Assembly: GCA_030220185.1 (NCBI GenBank)
Contig: JASPKZ010005708.1
Span: 1,128,501-1,192,500, forward strand
Length of the DNA stretch: 64,000 bases
From: Diploptera punctata
Lineage: Eukaryota; Arthropoda; Insecta; Blattodea; Blaberidae
Direction: 5' to 3'
Program-made: the position numbers and the translations under genes
Notes under the pieces: generated by a model
What the model was told of the DNA's origin: nothing
The model's input: only the letters and a program-made list of their open reading frames with translations
Database searches by the model: none
Shown here: piece by piece, positions 26,241 through 37,728 of the stretch
Layout: every line of letters begins with the position of its first letter
Position numbering within the stretch: position 1 is the stretch's first letter

Positions 26241-27699
26241 AGCAGTTCTTTCTTATGAAGTGCTTCGTTCACTCTTACTCACTAGTATAAGCGCTTCATG
26301 CGTGAAGCGTTGTAGTTCTTTACTTCACCAGCTAGCCCCAGGCCATATAGTTTGTTGCAGTTTGTTCATTCTCGAGCCATTCGTCAATGATATTTTTACT
26401 TCTGAAGCCCAAGCCACAGTTTCATTCATGAGGCTTCCTTGCTGTTTTGAATCTCATACAATTCACTAGAAAACATTCCTTTGTTTCATGAGCCCAATTT
26501 TTTTTTTTTTGTGCTGTTCTATGGACTTTGTTCGTGATCAAGATAATCCAAGAAATAAAAGCCCTTTATTATGAATCATCTTCATCATCCATGCAAGTAT
26601 TAGGCCATGTGGCCTGTTACGGTCTCAAAGAGGAATTTTCCATCCAGTGCTTTTTTGGACATCCCAGCGATCTTTTATTATGAATACTATCAACAATACA
26701 CCCAATAATATTTCAATTTATAGTACAATATTGTTTTTATTTATATTTAATGAGTATATAAAAATATAAAATCCATAATTAAATAAAATATAACTTACCT
26801 CCATGAATTATAAATGTAGAAGTTTGGTTTTTATGTTGCTATAAACATCTTACAACTTCATAAGTATTAGAAAATAAAATATAATTTGGTTAGAAGATGG
26901 TCTAGGTTCCAGATATTATACATAAAATCATAACCATGAATCAGATAACACCTATTGCAATTTGATTATATTCTGTAAATCAAGGTTTTTATAAAATTTG
27001 AGCTACTCTGCGATTTGGTTTACAAGCTAGCATTTGAAATTAGTAATGTGGAAGAACCGAGTTTAAATCCTCGATCCATATTGCATCAAGTTTTCATGAT
27101 TGTTCTATCGGCAGAAATGATTGCATGAAATATTTGTGATAATTTAATATATTTTATCAATAAATTTTACAAAAATACTAACCGTTAGATATCTTATACA
27201 ATTTCTAGGAACAATTTTTTTTTTAATTAATGAATGAAAATTTAAAAAATCAATCTTCATTATAATATTTTAACATTTTCAAAAGGGTACTGGAATTGAA
27301 AAATATTTTTTGTAAAACTAATTTTACTTTCTTTTAGCTTAAGTCAATAACCTATCCCTCCCATTCATGAACCCTTCAAAAAGCAGTTTTTTTTGTTTAT
27401 TTTAACTGAAGTCATTGAACTTCTCCATTCATTTACCCCTTCAATAAGAGGTATGCATTATCTTTGTCATATAGCATTGTAAGTTGGTATTTTAGACACC
27501 TTTGCTACCTGTTAACTGCCAAAGCCATGATGACCCAAAGTACATAATTGCCCATCGTTCCTACCTGTTTGGAAGCATGCGCTGAGAAACTTTAGCTTTT
27601 ATAAAATAACGAAGGTCTGGCACTCACGGACTCTTGCTCTAATAGATTTTGGAATTTATTGTGATGTTTATTTTGTTGGATGATCGTTTGGGCACACAA
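26240..27699. other. Intron C: no gene seen
   Basis: AT-rich. A repeat-like phrase (attaggccatgtggcctgtt) occurs at 26600. No coding or RNA gene is supportable. Confidence 0.4.
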
Positions 27700-27858
27700 T
27701 AAATTCCAAAAAAAAAATTTGGAAAATTCAACATCAAATTAGCACCAAAGAATGATTATAGTTTAAAAAAACTTATGAAAACCAACAAAAATGAAAAAAA
27801 TTGACGATAATAAAAAATCAGGAATATATCAAATAAAATGTGCAGATTGTGATAAAGT

Positions 27859-28154
27859 TGGTTGGTTGGTTGGTATCTAATGTCGAGCACTTGATAATGA
27901 AATCATTCGCTCTCTTGCACTCCAGTATTTAGGCAGAAAGGCTGGTCTCTTCTACAAAAGCTGGACAACAGAGGAGATAGTTTCTTTCAATGTCTTCATT
28001 TAAATTGCAAAAAGGGCATTTAGGTGAATCTGTTATGCCAAGTCTGTGTAGGTGTTTATTCAGGCAATCATGTCCCGTTAGCAGTCTGAATATTGCTACT
28101 GCAGATTTTCTTTGTAATATAGTAATGTCATAAGCTTGTAGATTTTCCCATTCA
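27859..28154 (-). mobile_element. 5'-truncated LINE inserted in U7, with 13-bp target duplication
   Basis: Flanked by ATTGTGATAAAGT at 27846-27858 and 28155-28167. Minus strand encodes IFRLLTGHDCLNKHLHRLGI then SPKCPFCN, the Cys/His C-terminus found in jockey/I-type LINE ORF2. The 3' end on the minus strand is an ACCA repeat (ttggttggttggttggt on +). A textbook target-primed insertion. Confidence 0.9.
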
Positions 28155-28469
28155 ATTGTGATAAAGTATACATAGGAAAAACAAAGAGAAATTTAAACAT
28201 TAGAACTAAAGAACATAAAAAATGTAAAAAAAAAAGGGAGAAGTGGAAAAATCTGCAGTAGTAGCTCATGTTTGGACAGAGAAACACAAAATAGATATAA
28301 ATACAAAATTATTAAAACAGTTAGAAAATACCAATGAACTCACAATATGGGAAAAAATCTATATACAGAAGAACAAGGAGAAAATTATGAACTTTGAAAT
28401 TCCTGGAGAAAGGAGCCTCATTACCAAGTTCTTTGGGCCGACAACTTGAAGAAAAGAAAAAAACCAGTT

Positions 28470-28522
28470 TCTGACAAGCTGAGGATGGAGTAATAGCTTT
28501 GAAACGATCGTCCAACAAAATA
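28470..28522 (+). ncRNA. Hammerhead ribozyme-like motif, U7
   Basis: CTGAGGA (28479-28485), stem II GGAG-taata-GCTTT, GAA (28501-28503), stem III the 8-nt palindrome ACGATCGT (28504-28511), C28512 as cleavage base. Core complete, but stem I beyond the first pair is not convincing. Confidence 0.6.
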
Positions 28523-28954
28523 AACATATGAGGTAAGAACGTTAAAAAAATAGAATCCTATTATTGTTGTGGCCATATTGAAATAACAGGAAAAATAAAA
28601 TACAGTACATGCAAAAAAATGCACAAGTACAGGGATCATACATGAATAATAAATTGTCCCCTCCCTATAATTGTATTACTCTAATGCAATTTAATCATAA
28701 TTTACAATTCTAATATATTCCAATTCAAATTCTATCCCTTTTTTTGGAATAAACTTTATGGGTACCATATAAAATTATGGGTCTACAAAAAATTTCATAA
28801 AATAGTTCTCTAACTCAACTATTATCTTTAGTTATCATAGATTGTATCTTTCTTGATGCTGGTTTTCAGTTATAATCTCATGGGAAAAATTAATTAACTG
28901 ATTTCCTTAGTTCTAAATATAAGAAAATAATGGTGTGTTAATTTTAAAATGCAG

Positions 28955-29095
28955 GTTCGAGGAGATCCAGATGGCTGTGGACTAGACATATCTACACACA
29001 GGTATTCACCAAGTTCAGAATTGCGAGTTGATCTTCCAGCAGAAGACTTGCTTAACATTAAGAAGGGCTGGCTTATGAAACAGGGACTCAACAAG
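28955..29095 (+). CDS. osp: outspread/MPRIP-like gene, exon D (start of PH domain)
   Basis: Acceptor ttaaaatgcag, donor aacaag|gtaatt; 141 bp, phase 0-0. The peptide VRGDPDGCGLDISTHRYSPS is linker. It then has DLPAEDLLNIKKGWLMKQGL, whose KKGWLMKQ is the first strand of a PH domain and closely resembles the second PH domain of MPRIP (myosin phosphatase Rho-interacting protein). Confidence 0.92.
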
Positions 29096-29256
29096 GTAAT
29101 TGCATCATCAATATTAAAGTAAGATGTTAAACTAGCATAATTTAAGGTACCGGTAGGCCTAATATAAAATATTACTCCTATACTTCTGTGCAATCTATTA
29201 CTCCAAAACTACTGTGCAGTAAGATCTAGAATAATTTAACAAATTTCTTACAAATA

Positions 29257-30670
29257 ATAGTGGAGAACCTATTTTTAACGACTTGCCTCATACAATTTCA
29301 AATTTATTTGAAACAATATGAGGTGAGTGATAAAAATTCTACCTTAGTAGAGGAATATATCAACCTTACAAAATTTTCTATAAACAATGCTTATTTTACC
29401 TTCAACGGCAAATTTTACAAACAAGTTTCAGGTTTATCTATGGGAAATTCTCTTTTGCCATTTTTGGCTAATTTGTTCACGAGTTACTTTGAATGCCATA
29501 ACACCAATGTTTACCCATGGATTTTCAAGAGTTGGTACAGATATGTGGATGACATTTTTTCAATAATAAATTCCAAACATATTGATGATGCTTTGAAATT
29601 GCTTAATCTGCAAGATGTATCAATAAAATTTACCATAGAATCAGAAATTGAAAATCAAATTCCGTTTTTAGGTTTATACATAATTAGGAATGAAAAAACC
29701 CAAAAAATTTAATTTGATGTATACAGGAAAGATACACATACTGATAATTATATTAAATCAACGGGCTTCAATCCTATTGCACATAAACATGCAATATTTA
29801 ATAGCCTCTTATATAGATTAATAAATGTCCCACAAAATGAAGAAAATTTTAAGAAAGAATACAAGAATATCATAAATGTAGCCAGATTAAATGGTTTCAA
29901 TAAGAAAATAATAACAAACAAATTAAGGAAATTCAAACCAGAAAAAACGACTTAAAGAATACTCTACCCTACAAATTGTTGGTAAAGAAAATTACTTACC
30001 ATCCGGAAGTACATAGGAAATTTTAAAAAATGTTTGACAAATACAACATTACTTTGGCACCAATAAATAAATTTAGTCTGGAAAAACTTCTAAGTACCAA
30101 TAAAAAGAAATCAACATCCCAGACAGTAAGAAATCGGGAATTTATCAAATAAATTGTAATGATTGTAGCAAAGTATATATAGGAAAAACAAAAAGGAATT
30201 TGGAAACACGTACTAAAGAACATTTTAGAAATATTAAAAATTGTGAAATTGAAAAATCAGCAATTGCTGCACATAGTTTGCTGGAACATCATAAAATTGG
30301 AAAAGAGGCAAAACTTTTGAAACTATTATTAGATAAACCGTTGGAATTGACAGTTTGGGAGAAGATATTCATTCAGAAGAATAAATATAGATCTATGAAA
30401 TTTGATATTCCGGTGGATAAAAATTTAATTTCAAAATTTATAATCCCAACCAAAGATGGCAGCACAAGAGGTGATGTCCATAGAGGAATCAACAACCAGA
30501 GAATTTCATCAATGGAAGTCATGACTGAAGAGGGACGAGATGTTGTCTGAAACCATCAGTTTCAAATAAATTTGAAATTGTATGAGGTGAATCGTTAAAA
30601 ATACGTTCTCCACTTACTATTAATGATATAACCTCATAATATTTACTTCCCAACATTAATTTAAATATTA
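29257..30670 (+). mobile_element. PLE U8: most complete Penelope-like copy (RT + GIY-YIG)
   Basis: The + strand codes for the C-terminal half of a PLE protein. The RT palm has KFYKQVSGLSMGNSLLPFLA and WYRYVDDIFSII (catalytic YVDD), then ENQIPFLGLYI. A stop at 29710 and several frameshifts follow. GIY-YIG pieces are YIGKTKRNLETRTKEHFRN (30175-30230) and ELTVWEKIFIQKNKYRSMKF, ending at tga 30548-30550. The left end (29257-29312) is an inverted copy of the 3' end (gaacctatttttaacg against cgttaaaaatacgttc). The right end has the tail. A possible 9-bp TSD, TTACAAATA, is at 29248-29256 and 30671-30679. It cannot make an intact protein. Confidence 0.88.
30519..30562 (+). ncRNA. Hammerhead-like motif, U8
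   Basis: CTGAAGA (30525-30531), stem II GGAC/GTCT, GAAAC, a two-pair stem III (AC-catca-GT) and TCA pairing with TGA for stem I. Core complete; stem III is not the long palindrome of other subfamilies. Confidence 0.5.
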
Positions 30671-30704
30671 TTACAAATAGTTTAGAGGGGGGATGAGTAA
30701 TTTA

Positions 30705-31323
30705 GATAAAGGAGATATACGAAATAATGGAAACTCCTTCCAAATCTTCATTAATATGGTGTAGGTCCACAATTAGTCTTTAACAGTTGTAATTCTTATT
30801 GGAATTGATTTATACAACTTACAAATGTATTCTATGGGCATCTTGTTTCATTGTTCATGGAGAAGGAAGAAGGCGGAAATCTGGCACGTACCCGAGTTTG
30901 CAATTCACACCATGTTACCTTAATAATATTCAGATCGGAAATTGAGCTTGCCATGGTAGATGACTGACTTCTTCTTCATGCTCCTCAAACCATCTTTAAC
31001 ACAACCAACAGTGTGAATAGGACATTATCATCTTAAAATTTAATATCACCTGAGGGGAACAATGTTTGAACTTGGTCCCCTAGAATGTCATCATAGACCT
31101 TAGCAGTCTCTTTGCCATTCAATGTGACAATAGTACTTGCAGAATACCAGGATATTGCTGCTCAAACCATTATTACCTTTTGTGTTTACTGTAGACACTA
31201 AGCAGTCTGAGTTGTAAGTTTCTTTTGATGTTCTCCAGACATGTTTCCAATAATAAGAAAAAGTGTAAATATTGGCTCATAAAACCATATTAGATTTTTC
31301 TAATCATTAGCAGAATAGGCCTA
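30705..31323 (-). mobile_element. Tc1-family transposase remnant
   Basis: Minus strand shows HVWRTSKETYNSDCLVSTV and LSSNILVF in one frame. WFEEHEEEVSHLPWQAQFPI, VNCKLGYVPDF, then LLPSP and MKQDAHRIHL follow in others. The order matches Tc1-like transposase, but the frame is shredded. Confidence 0.75.
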
Positions 31324-32711
31324 CGAGGGTCACTACATAAGTTTTGAGACACTGCAGTTTGGCTACAGAAATGCAATAAACTAATATACCATTTGAAAGC
31401 CCAACTCTCGAATGTCAAAACCATGGCAGGTAGGAATGATTCCTTTCAGTTTGTCTATGAGCAGCACCTTTGTGAAGTAGTCTGTACATTGTGAAATCAA
31501 ACATGTCCTATGGAGCATGATTTTATATGATTATAAGTGCGGTTTAAATGAGTCAACTCACACAAACATTTGGGGACCTTGCTCCTTTATGTGCAACAGT
31601 TTTCCACTGATTTCCTGAATTTAATAGGGAAATAACATCCCTTAAAGATGAAGGGAGAAGTGAGAGGCCAACAACAGTGGTGACAGAGGAAAACGTCTCT
31701 GCAGTGGAGACTCTGATTAAGGAAGAACCATGACTGACCTATAAGGACATCGAGGGGGGCCTAGAGATTAGTTCGTCAAGTGTTTCCATCATCCTGCACC
31801 AATACTTATGAGTGAGGAAAATTTCTTCTCAATGGGTGTCACACCACTTGTCAGAAGGGCATAAACACACTAGGGTGGAATTGTGTAGAGAAATGCTGGT
31901 GAGATTCAATAATGGGGACTCCCGCCAGGTGTCAGACATAGTGATAGGTGACGAAACTTGGATCTACCAGTATGACCATGAAACAAAGCACCAATCATAG
32001 GTGTGTATCTTCCCAGATGAGCAGCCTCCGACCAAAGTCAAAAGGCCTAGGAGTGTGGGGAAGAAAATGGTGGCCACTTTCTTCTCAACAAGTGGTCAGC
32101 TGGCTACAGTTGTGCTAGAGGATCAGAGGACAGTTACTGCTAAATGGTATACAGAAGTCTGTCTCCCCAAAGTCTTCTCAAAGTTCCAGGAGAAGCGGCC
32201 AAAGACTGGACTGTGGGGAATTTTGCTCCACCTCTTTGCACACAGCCAATGCAACAATTAGGTTTCTGGAAAAGACACCTGTGAAATTAATGTCTGATTG
32301 AGCCTAAAGTCTGGACCTAGCCCCGTGTGACTATTTCTTGTTCCCGAAAGTGAAGAACTGCATGCACAGACACCAATTTCCTAGCCCAGAATATGCTGTT
32401 GGAGGAGCTTAGTGCAATGTCTGAGATCGAGTGGCGTGGCTGCTTCCAAAAGTGGTTCCAGAGGATGCAATGGTGTATAGAATGTGCTGGAGAATTGTTT
32501 GAAAAGATATGATAGGTATGGAAACTGGTAATAACTGGCATCCCTCCGCAGTTGAGGGAGAAACGTCTGGAAGAAACGCCAGTTATAGACCACGGCCACA
32601 TAGCCCGGAATCTTTTATTACCATGATTATCGGCCGTAAAAGCCTGCATTCCACGGTATGGAAACTCTTTCATGGCCCATTGTTGCATATCTCAGAACTT
32701 ATCTAGTGACC
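31324..32711 (+). mobile_element. mariner element, full length with terminal repeats, ORF broken
   Basis: Terminal inverted repeats ggtcactacataagttttga (from 31330) and its counterpart tcagaacttatctagtgacc (to 32711), flanked by TA. Transposase pieces on +: ISSQWVSHHLSEGHK, VIGDETWIYQYDHETKHQS (first catalytic Asp, mariner signature), then KRPRSVGKKMVATFF. The second-Asp HDNARPH region is lost, and stops split the frame at 31998-32000, 32259-32261 and elsewhere. Not functional. Confidence 0.88.
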
Positions 32712-33567
32712 TACATACTTGTGTACATAACGTCACTGTTTCTGCTTTATTGCATTCTTTTTTATTATACATTTTTACTAATTGCTGCTCTTCCATAAAT
32801 ATTTAATTTGTGCAACTTTCTCTTACTATTCTGATAGAAACTGGTTCCTTTAAATGTGTATTTAATTATGCAGTCTTTTCATCTGCAATAGTTTATGTTG
32901 TCGTGACACAATCCTCTTCAAGATTCTCTATATCTTTCATCAGTACCTTTAGATATGTATGCAGACATAACTTAGAAACTGTGCTCCTTATAAACCCTAG
33001 GTATTTGGCAGTTTGTCACTGTAACTCCAGCTAATCAGGTATCAGGATTTTGTCCTATAAGGCAGTCACTCAGGTCAGATATCATAAACCTGGTTCCATA
33101 GCTACAAATACAGTAGAAAAATTGGTTGTGCATTAAGTACAGTAGGCCTACTAGGTTTGAAGTAAACATCCGAAAAAAAAAAAAGAAGACATTTCTAACA
33201 AGACCTACTTATAAAAATAAATTTACCTACAGAAAATGTGGTGTATCCATTATTTTATCTACCTCCTTTATTTGTTATTAGTGACATAATGGGTAGATTT
33301 GTCAACCGGATTCTAAACCACGACCCTGGTTTTCCAATTTTTTTATTGTTTCCAGAACACCTATAAAAATGACTGAAAATTCACAGAAATTATTATGAAA
33401 CCATAGACATGATTTAGACATTTGTTTTTGTAATTAACAGCCATAGATTTTCAGTTTTTATGGTTGTTATGGAAACAATAAAACATCGGAAAACCACAGT
33501 CATGGTTTAGACTTTGGTTGAGAAATCCACCCAATAAGTACTGTTTTTAACATAACATTTTGAATAG
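32712..33567. other. Intron D, last part: no gene seen
   Basis: AT-rich. 33295-33340 and 33490-33535 share related phrases in inverted sense (gggtagatttgtcaacc / gagaaatccaccca), with aaaaccatgg-like complements, suggesting a fold-back repeat of about 240 bp. Confidence 0.4.
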
Positions 33568-33729
33568 GAATGGAATAAGCATTGGTTTGTACTACGAGGT
33601 GCAGCTCTAATGTACTACCGTGATCCAACAGCAGAAGACAAAGGTATTCTTGATGGAGTTATTGACTTGAATGGTGTTAATTCCATATCTGAAGTTCAAG
33701 TTGCTCGCAATTATGGATTTCAAACTTTG
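33568..33729 (+). CDS. osp: outspread/MPRIP-like gene, exon E (PH domain core)
   Basis: Acceptor ttttgaatag, donor actttg|gtaagt; 162 bp, phase 0-0. EWNKHWFVLRGAALMYYRDP holds PH strands 2-3; the middle is LDGVIDLNGVNSISEV, and it ends VARNYGFQTL. The WFVL...YYRD pattern and RNYGFQ are typical of the MPRIP second PH domain. Confidence 0.95.
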
Positions 33730-33859
33730 GTAAGTTCAAGTTGTCCATTGTTAAATTAAATTCTATTATTTCAAATAATAATACTATTAAATAATAATGC
33801 TAATTATTAATAATTTTTGTAATGCATATTAAAACGATCATTCTTTATAGTTCGGGACA

Positions 33860-34420
33860 GTTTATTTAAACTTAAGAATTAAATTAATGTTTTTATTACC
33901 TCACCTCATATCCTTTTTCTTCTATACTGCAGTTTTGGAGCTTATCTCCATCGTCAGTAGCCTCTGGTCGATCGGTGTTATGTTGTTTCTTGGCGGTTTT
34001 CTTCTTACTTCTATCGGTGGACCGATGAACCTCTGGATCAGGTCAAAATTTGCGGGAGTTTCGAAAATTCATGAGTTTATCTTTCTTGTTTTTTTGGATG
34101 TGGATTTTTTCAAAGCCTGTGAGTTCTTTTTGTTTATCTGTGTGTTTGATTAGAACTCACAGTCTGGGAAAAAATCCACATCCAAAAAAACAAGAAAGAT
34201 AAATTCATGAATTTCGAAACTCCCGCAAATTTTGACCTGATCCAGAGGTTCATCGGTCCACCGATAGAAGTAAGAAGAAAACCGCCAAGAAACGACATAA
34301 CACCGGTTGACCAGAGGCTACTGATGATGGAGATAAGCTCCAAAACTGCATTATAGAAGAAAAAATATATGAGGTGAGGTAATAAAATTCTTAAATTAAA
34401 CCTTATAGTGTTCTTTCCCT
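33860..34420. mobile_element. PLE-derived palindromic unit U9
   Basis: Arms of about 265 bp around a centre near 34140 (gagttct...agaactc). Right arm codes MNFETPANFDLIQRFIGPP. Both arms hold CTGANGA (33951-33957 minus; 34321-34327 plus) and stem II GGAG/CTCC. Stem III is ACTGCAGT (ACTGCATT on the right). Both have A in place of G12 (ccaaaac), so both ribozymes should be dead. The right tail is ccttatagtgttctttccc. No clear TSD. The unit lies in the 1.5-kb intron E. Confidence 0.85.
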
Positions 34421-34504
34421 GTGAAAGTTAAAAAAAAAAAAAACTTGTTATTGTAAAAAATATGTATTTTATAACCAAAGTTCTGTTGCATAGTTGAGTG
34501 ATTT

Positions 34505-34800
34505 ACAGCATGATGCCATGGTGCAGAGGTATGGGACTTGCGCTGGTTTGAGTCCCCATGGGGGAAGAAATTTCATGGAATTTTGGCCAGTATGACCGGT
34601 GCCCACCTAGCAGAATTTGTGTAGCTACATTGAATAGCGGGTCCAGGTTGAGAAAACCAACTGTAATGGCTGGGGGACCCAACATGCTGACCACACATCA
34701 CCCCTATACTGACTGAATTATCATCCATGTCTGTGTTTAGCACATATGGATGTGACACCAGCAGCTAGCTGATAGGGCATCAGCCTTCTAGGCCTGTTGT
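34505..34800 (+). mobile_element. tRNA-derived SINE, family C
   Basis: Head gccatggtgcagaggtatgg and ggtttgagtccccatgg (B box), then a body with ggttgagaaaaccaactg, gggggacccaacatgctgac and atcacccctatactgactga. Shares the body with 17290-17560 in opposite orientation. Confidence 0.7.
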
Positions 34801-35229
34801 GTCATGGAGCTTTTTCTTAAATAAACTAAGAAAGAGACCTCTTATAGTACAATTTTCTTTTTCTTTTAAATCTTTCATTATTAAGGACTATTAAATGTTT
34901 ATTTTTTTAAATAATGGCATTATATAACTTCATCTGAAGGTTAAAGAGTGTTTCATTTAGCATTTGCAAATCATTTACATTATGTAATGAAGTTAATTCA
35001 CTTCTTGTGTTACAAAATAAATGTGGATTTTCAATTTGCCATGTTTGCTCTAAATTTAAAATATAGCCTTGATTTTTCTTTCTTTATTTTTTAAACGGAA
35101 ATGTTTTATTGAGTGGAATTACGTTTGGATTGAAGTATTTTAATTGTTAATGCTTATAAAAGTCATATTTTTACTGCAGTTCAGTTAATCAGTAAAACAT
35201 ATTAAAGACAATTGCACTTTGAATTTCAG

Positions 35230-35411
35230 ACATGGGACGACCGTCGATACGTTTTATCGGCTGTGACAGCTGGTATCCGTGCAAACTGGATGTCAGCATT
35301 ACGTAAAGCAGCAGGATTACAGGAACCTCCTGTTGACAGAACTCTGAGCGTGGGTGAAAAATTAGAACGAGAACTGGACAGTTCCCAACAACTTGCATCT
35401 CCAATAGGACA
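35230..35411 (+). CDS. osp: outspread/MPRIP-like gene, exon F (end of PH domain)
   Basis: Acceptor tttgaatttcag, donor ggaca|gtaagt; 182 bp, phase 0-2. TWDDRRYVLSAVTAGIRANW completes the PH domain. Its C-terminal helix has the invariant Trp in ANWMSALRKAAG. A charged tail (LSVGEKLERELDSSQQL) follows. The last codon, ca|a, is completed by exon G. Confidence 0.95.
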
Positions 35412-36130
35412 GTAAGTTTTCTGTATTTCACTAATATTCATTAACTGTCACTGCTTTTGGAAGCAGAGAATCTAATAAGTTATAAAAAAATTTAAGACAT
35501 TAAAAATTATCACAAAAGTTATTACTAGATATGAGATTTCTATACACAATGAAATTTCAAAATATGCATGAAATCATGCACTATAAAGTTACAGTATATC
35601 CATTGTGAACCAGAAAAATTTGCATTGCCACATTTTTATTTTTTGTATTCACAGTTTACTTTCCTTTCCTATGGACTCAATTAATTCCCTTCCATCATAT
35701 TACAAAGCCTATCAGTTCATATGTTTTGTAAGCAGAGAATGAATTTAATCAAGGTCAGAGTGGGAGGTAACACTATGAGGTATTTACATTTATGAATGAG
35801 TTGGAGAAAGTGTTTTGAATACCTCACCTTATTATCCGGTCTAAATTTGCTAATCGATGCTAATGTAATATTGAATTTTTAATTTTTTTTTAAATTTTCT
35901 GTGTGTTCCAGGATAATACATAAGTAATTTTCTTGAATTGTTTCTTTTCTTTTGAATCAGGTTGTAGGGTGGTGTATTCTTTAAGTATTTTTTGTTGTTT
36001 GAACCTCTTTCACTATTTATTACTAAGTTACTAATAACTAATAAAAAAGTTAATGTCCCAAATAGTAAAAAGTCTGTAATTTATGAAATTAGTTGCAATG
36101 ACTGCAAGAAAGCATATATAGGAAAAACTA

Positions 36131-37473
36131 TGGGGTGAATCATAAATATGGCAATATGTTTGATCGCGTTGTGTAATAAAAATATTACCATTACAGGAAA
36201 TATGAAATTACCGTTGGAAAGGCAATTATTCACGTTACAACTATGGAATAAAACAAAACAGTGTAGAACTTACGTCATTAGTCAAAATGGCATTGAATAT
36301 GCAACAGCAAATTACAATTGCTGCATGGACAATAATGTATGCTAATGATCGTGAGGCCGCAAGACGGGCAAGACATAAGTTTAACGTAGCATTGCAGCCG
36401 TCAACTGTGGGGAAGTGGAGAAAACGACTGCTGGAAATGGGAAGAATGCAGAAAATCAAACCTCCTGGAAGGCCTCGCATTAGCACGGATGCAGAAACAA
36501 CGAAGAGAATTGTGGAGGCGTTCGACGCTAGCCCACAAAAATCAACCTGCCAAGCTGCACATGAGCTTCATATCAGTCAATCGAGTGTGTGTCGTGTTTT
36601 GAAGTGTGAGAAGTATCACCCCTTCAAACCGATTCGTGTCGACGAACTTAATGAAGATGACCCTGACAGGCAGATGGAATTTTGTGAATTTGTTGTAAGA
36701 GAATCAGCAAACAACGAACATTGGTACAGAAAATTGCACTTTTCTGATGAAGCTGTTGCCATGTGAACGGACGTGTTAATCAACACAATTGTCACTATTA
36801 TGGTAAAGGGAATCCTAATGTTATTGAAGAGACACGTTTAAGGTGCGACAAAGTCACTGTTTGGGCTATGATCGGATGGGAAGGACTGTTAGGAATGCAA
36901 ATTTTGGATGAGACTGTTAATGGTGATCGGTATAGTGATATCCTTAGACAAATTGTCTTGCCGCTAATGCAAAGTGCTGAACATGAACAATGTTTATTCC
37001 AGCAAGATGGTGCACCTCCTCACTATGTAATTGCGGTAAGGGAAATTTTGGATGATCATTTGCAAAACAGGTGGGTGGGAAGAATGGCCAGCCCGTTCCC
37101 ATGACCTCACAGCATGTGACTATTGGTTGTGGGGTTATTTGAAGGCGAAGGTTTATGCCCGGAAACCTAAAGACATCGACATGCTGAAATTAGTGATTGA
37201 GGAAGAAATTAGATTTATTCCTCTAAACATGTATCATAATGCAATGAATGACTTCCTAAAGCGTTGCCAATTACTCTTGGATGTAAACGGCGAACAGTTT
37301 GAAGCAATAAAGTGACTTGCTTAGTGTTGTTGTAAGTGATTTTTGTTTTGTTTTGTTCTGTTGTTGTAATTTGAAGGTTTCCCTTTCCAATGATAACATC
37401 ATATTTCCTTTAATAATAATATTTTCGTCACAAAATGCGATCAAACGTACAGCCATATTTCTGAATCACTCTG
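36131..37473 (+). mobile_element. Tc1/mariner-superfamily DNA transposon, full length, frameshifted
   Basis: Long terminal inverted repeats (about 75-80 bp; ggtgaatcataaatatggc against gccatatttctgaatcactc in reverse) with TA on both sides (36129-36130 and 37474-37475). Transposase starts near MQQQITIAAWTIMYANDREA at 36299. A helix-turn-helix region follows (PPGRPRIS, then SVCRVLK), with first Asp in LHFSDEAV at about 36740. Then comes a stop, second Asp in FQQDGAPPHY and third Asp in RSHDLTACDYWLWGYLK, ending at tga 37313. A stop near 36764 and a frameshift near 37080 inactivate it. Confidence 0.88.
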
Positions 37474-37489
37474 TAAAAGGAGTTTAGAA

Positions 37490-37728
37490 TTATATTTGAG
37501 TTGTGTTTTTGACTTACCTCATATTTCTTTATTTTTATGCATACCTAAACTTTGCAACATTCTCGATGCCACACAACTCTTTGTTGTGTGGCATTAAGAA
37601 TGTCGCGAAGTTTAGCGACGAAACCTAGGTCTGTATAAAAATCAAGAAATATGAGGTGAGTCAAAAATACAACTCAAATATAATTAAAATAATCCTCATA
37701 GTGTTATTTCCTACACATATTTAATTAA
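37490..37728. mobile_element. PLE-derived palindromic unit U10b inserted in U10
   Basis: Arms from tatatttgagttgtgttttt to about 37565 pair with 37600-37680; centre near 37573-37590. The right end has the tail (aatcctcatagtgttatttc). TSDs GGAGTTTAGAA (37479-37489) and GGAATTTAGAA (37729-37739). Stem II GTCGC/GCGAC, GAAA and stem III ACCTAGGT-C are present, but the CTGANGA box is not. Confidence 0.8.

Larger units (their letters stand above)
27700..28552 (+). mobile_element. PLE 3' fragment U7 with nested LINE
   Basis: Coding + strand: IKLAPKNDYSLKKLMKTNK, GIYQIKCADCDKV, interrupted by a 296-bp insertion, then YIGKTKRNLNIRTKEH, EKSAVVAHVWTEKHK, NELTIWEKIYIQKNK and MNFEIPGERSLITKFFGPTT stop. 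The GIY and YIG halves of the nuclease domain are separated by the insertion. The 3' end carries an HHR and atgaggtaagaac. Early part has frameshifts. Confidence 0.87.

Noticed and set aside
36287..37315. A host gene of three frames
   Set aside because: Terminal inverted repeats, TA duplication and DNA-binding plus DDD motifs show a transposon; the frame breaks are mutations, not introns.
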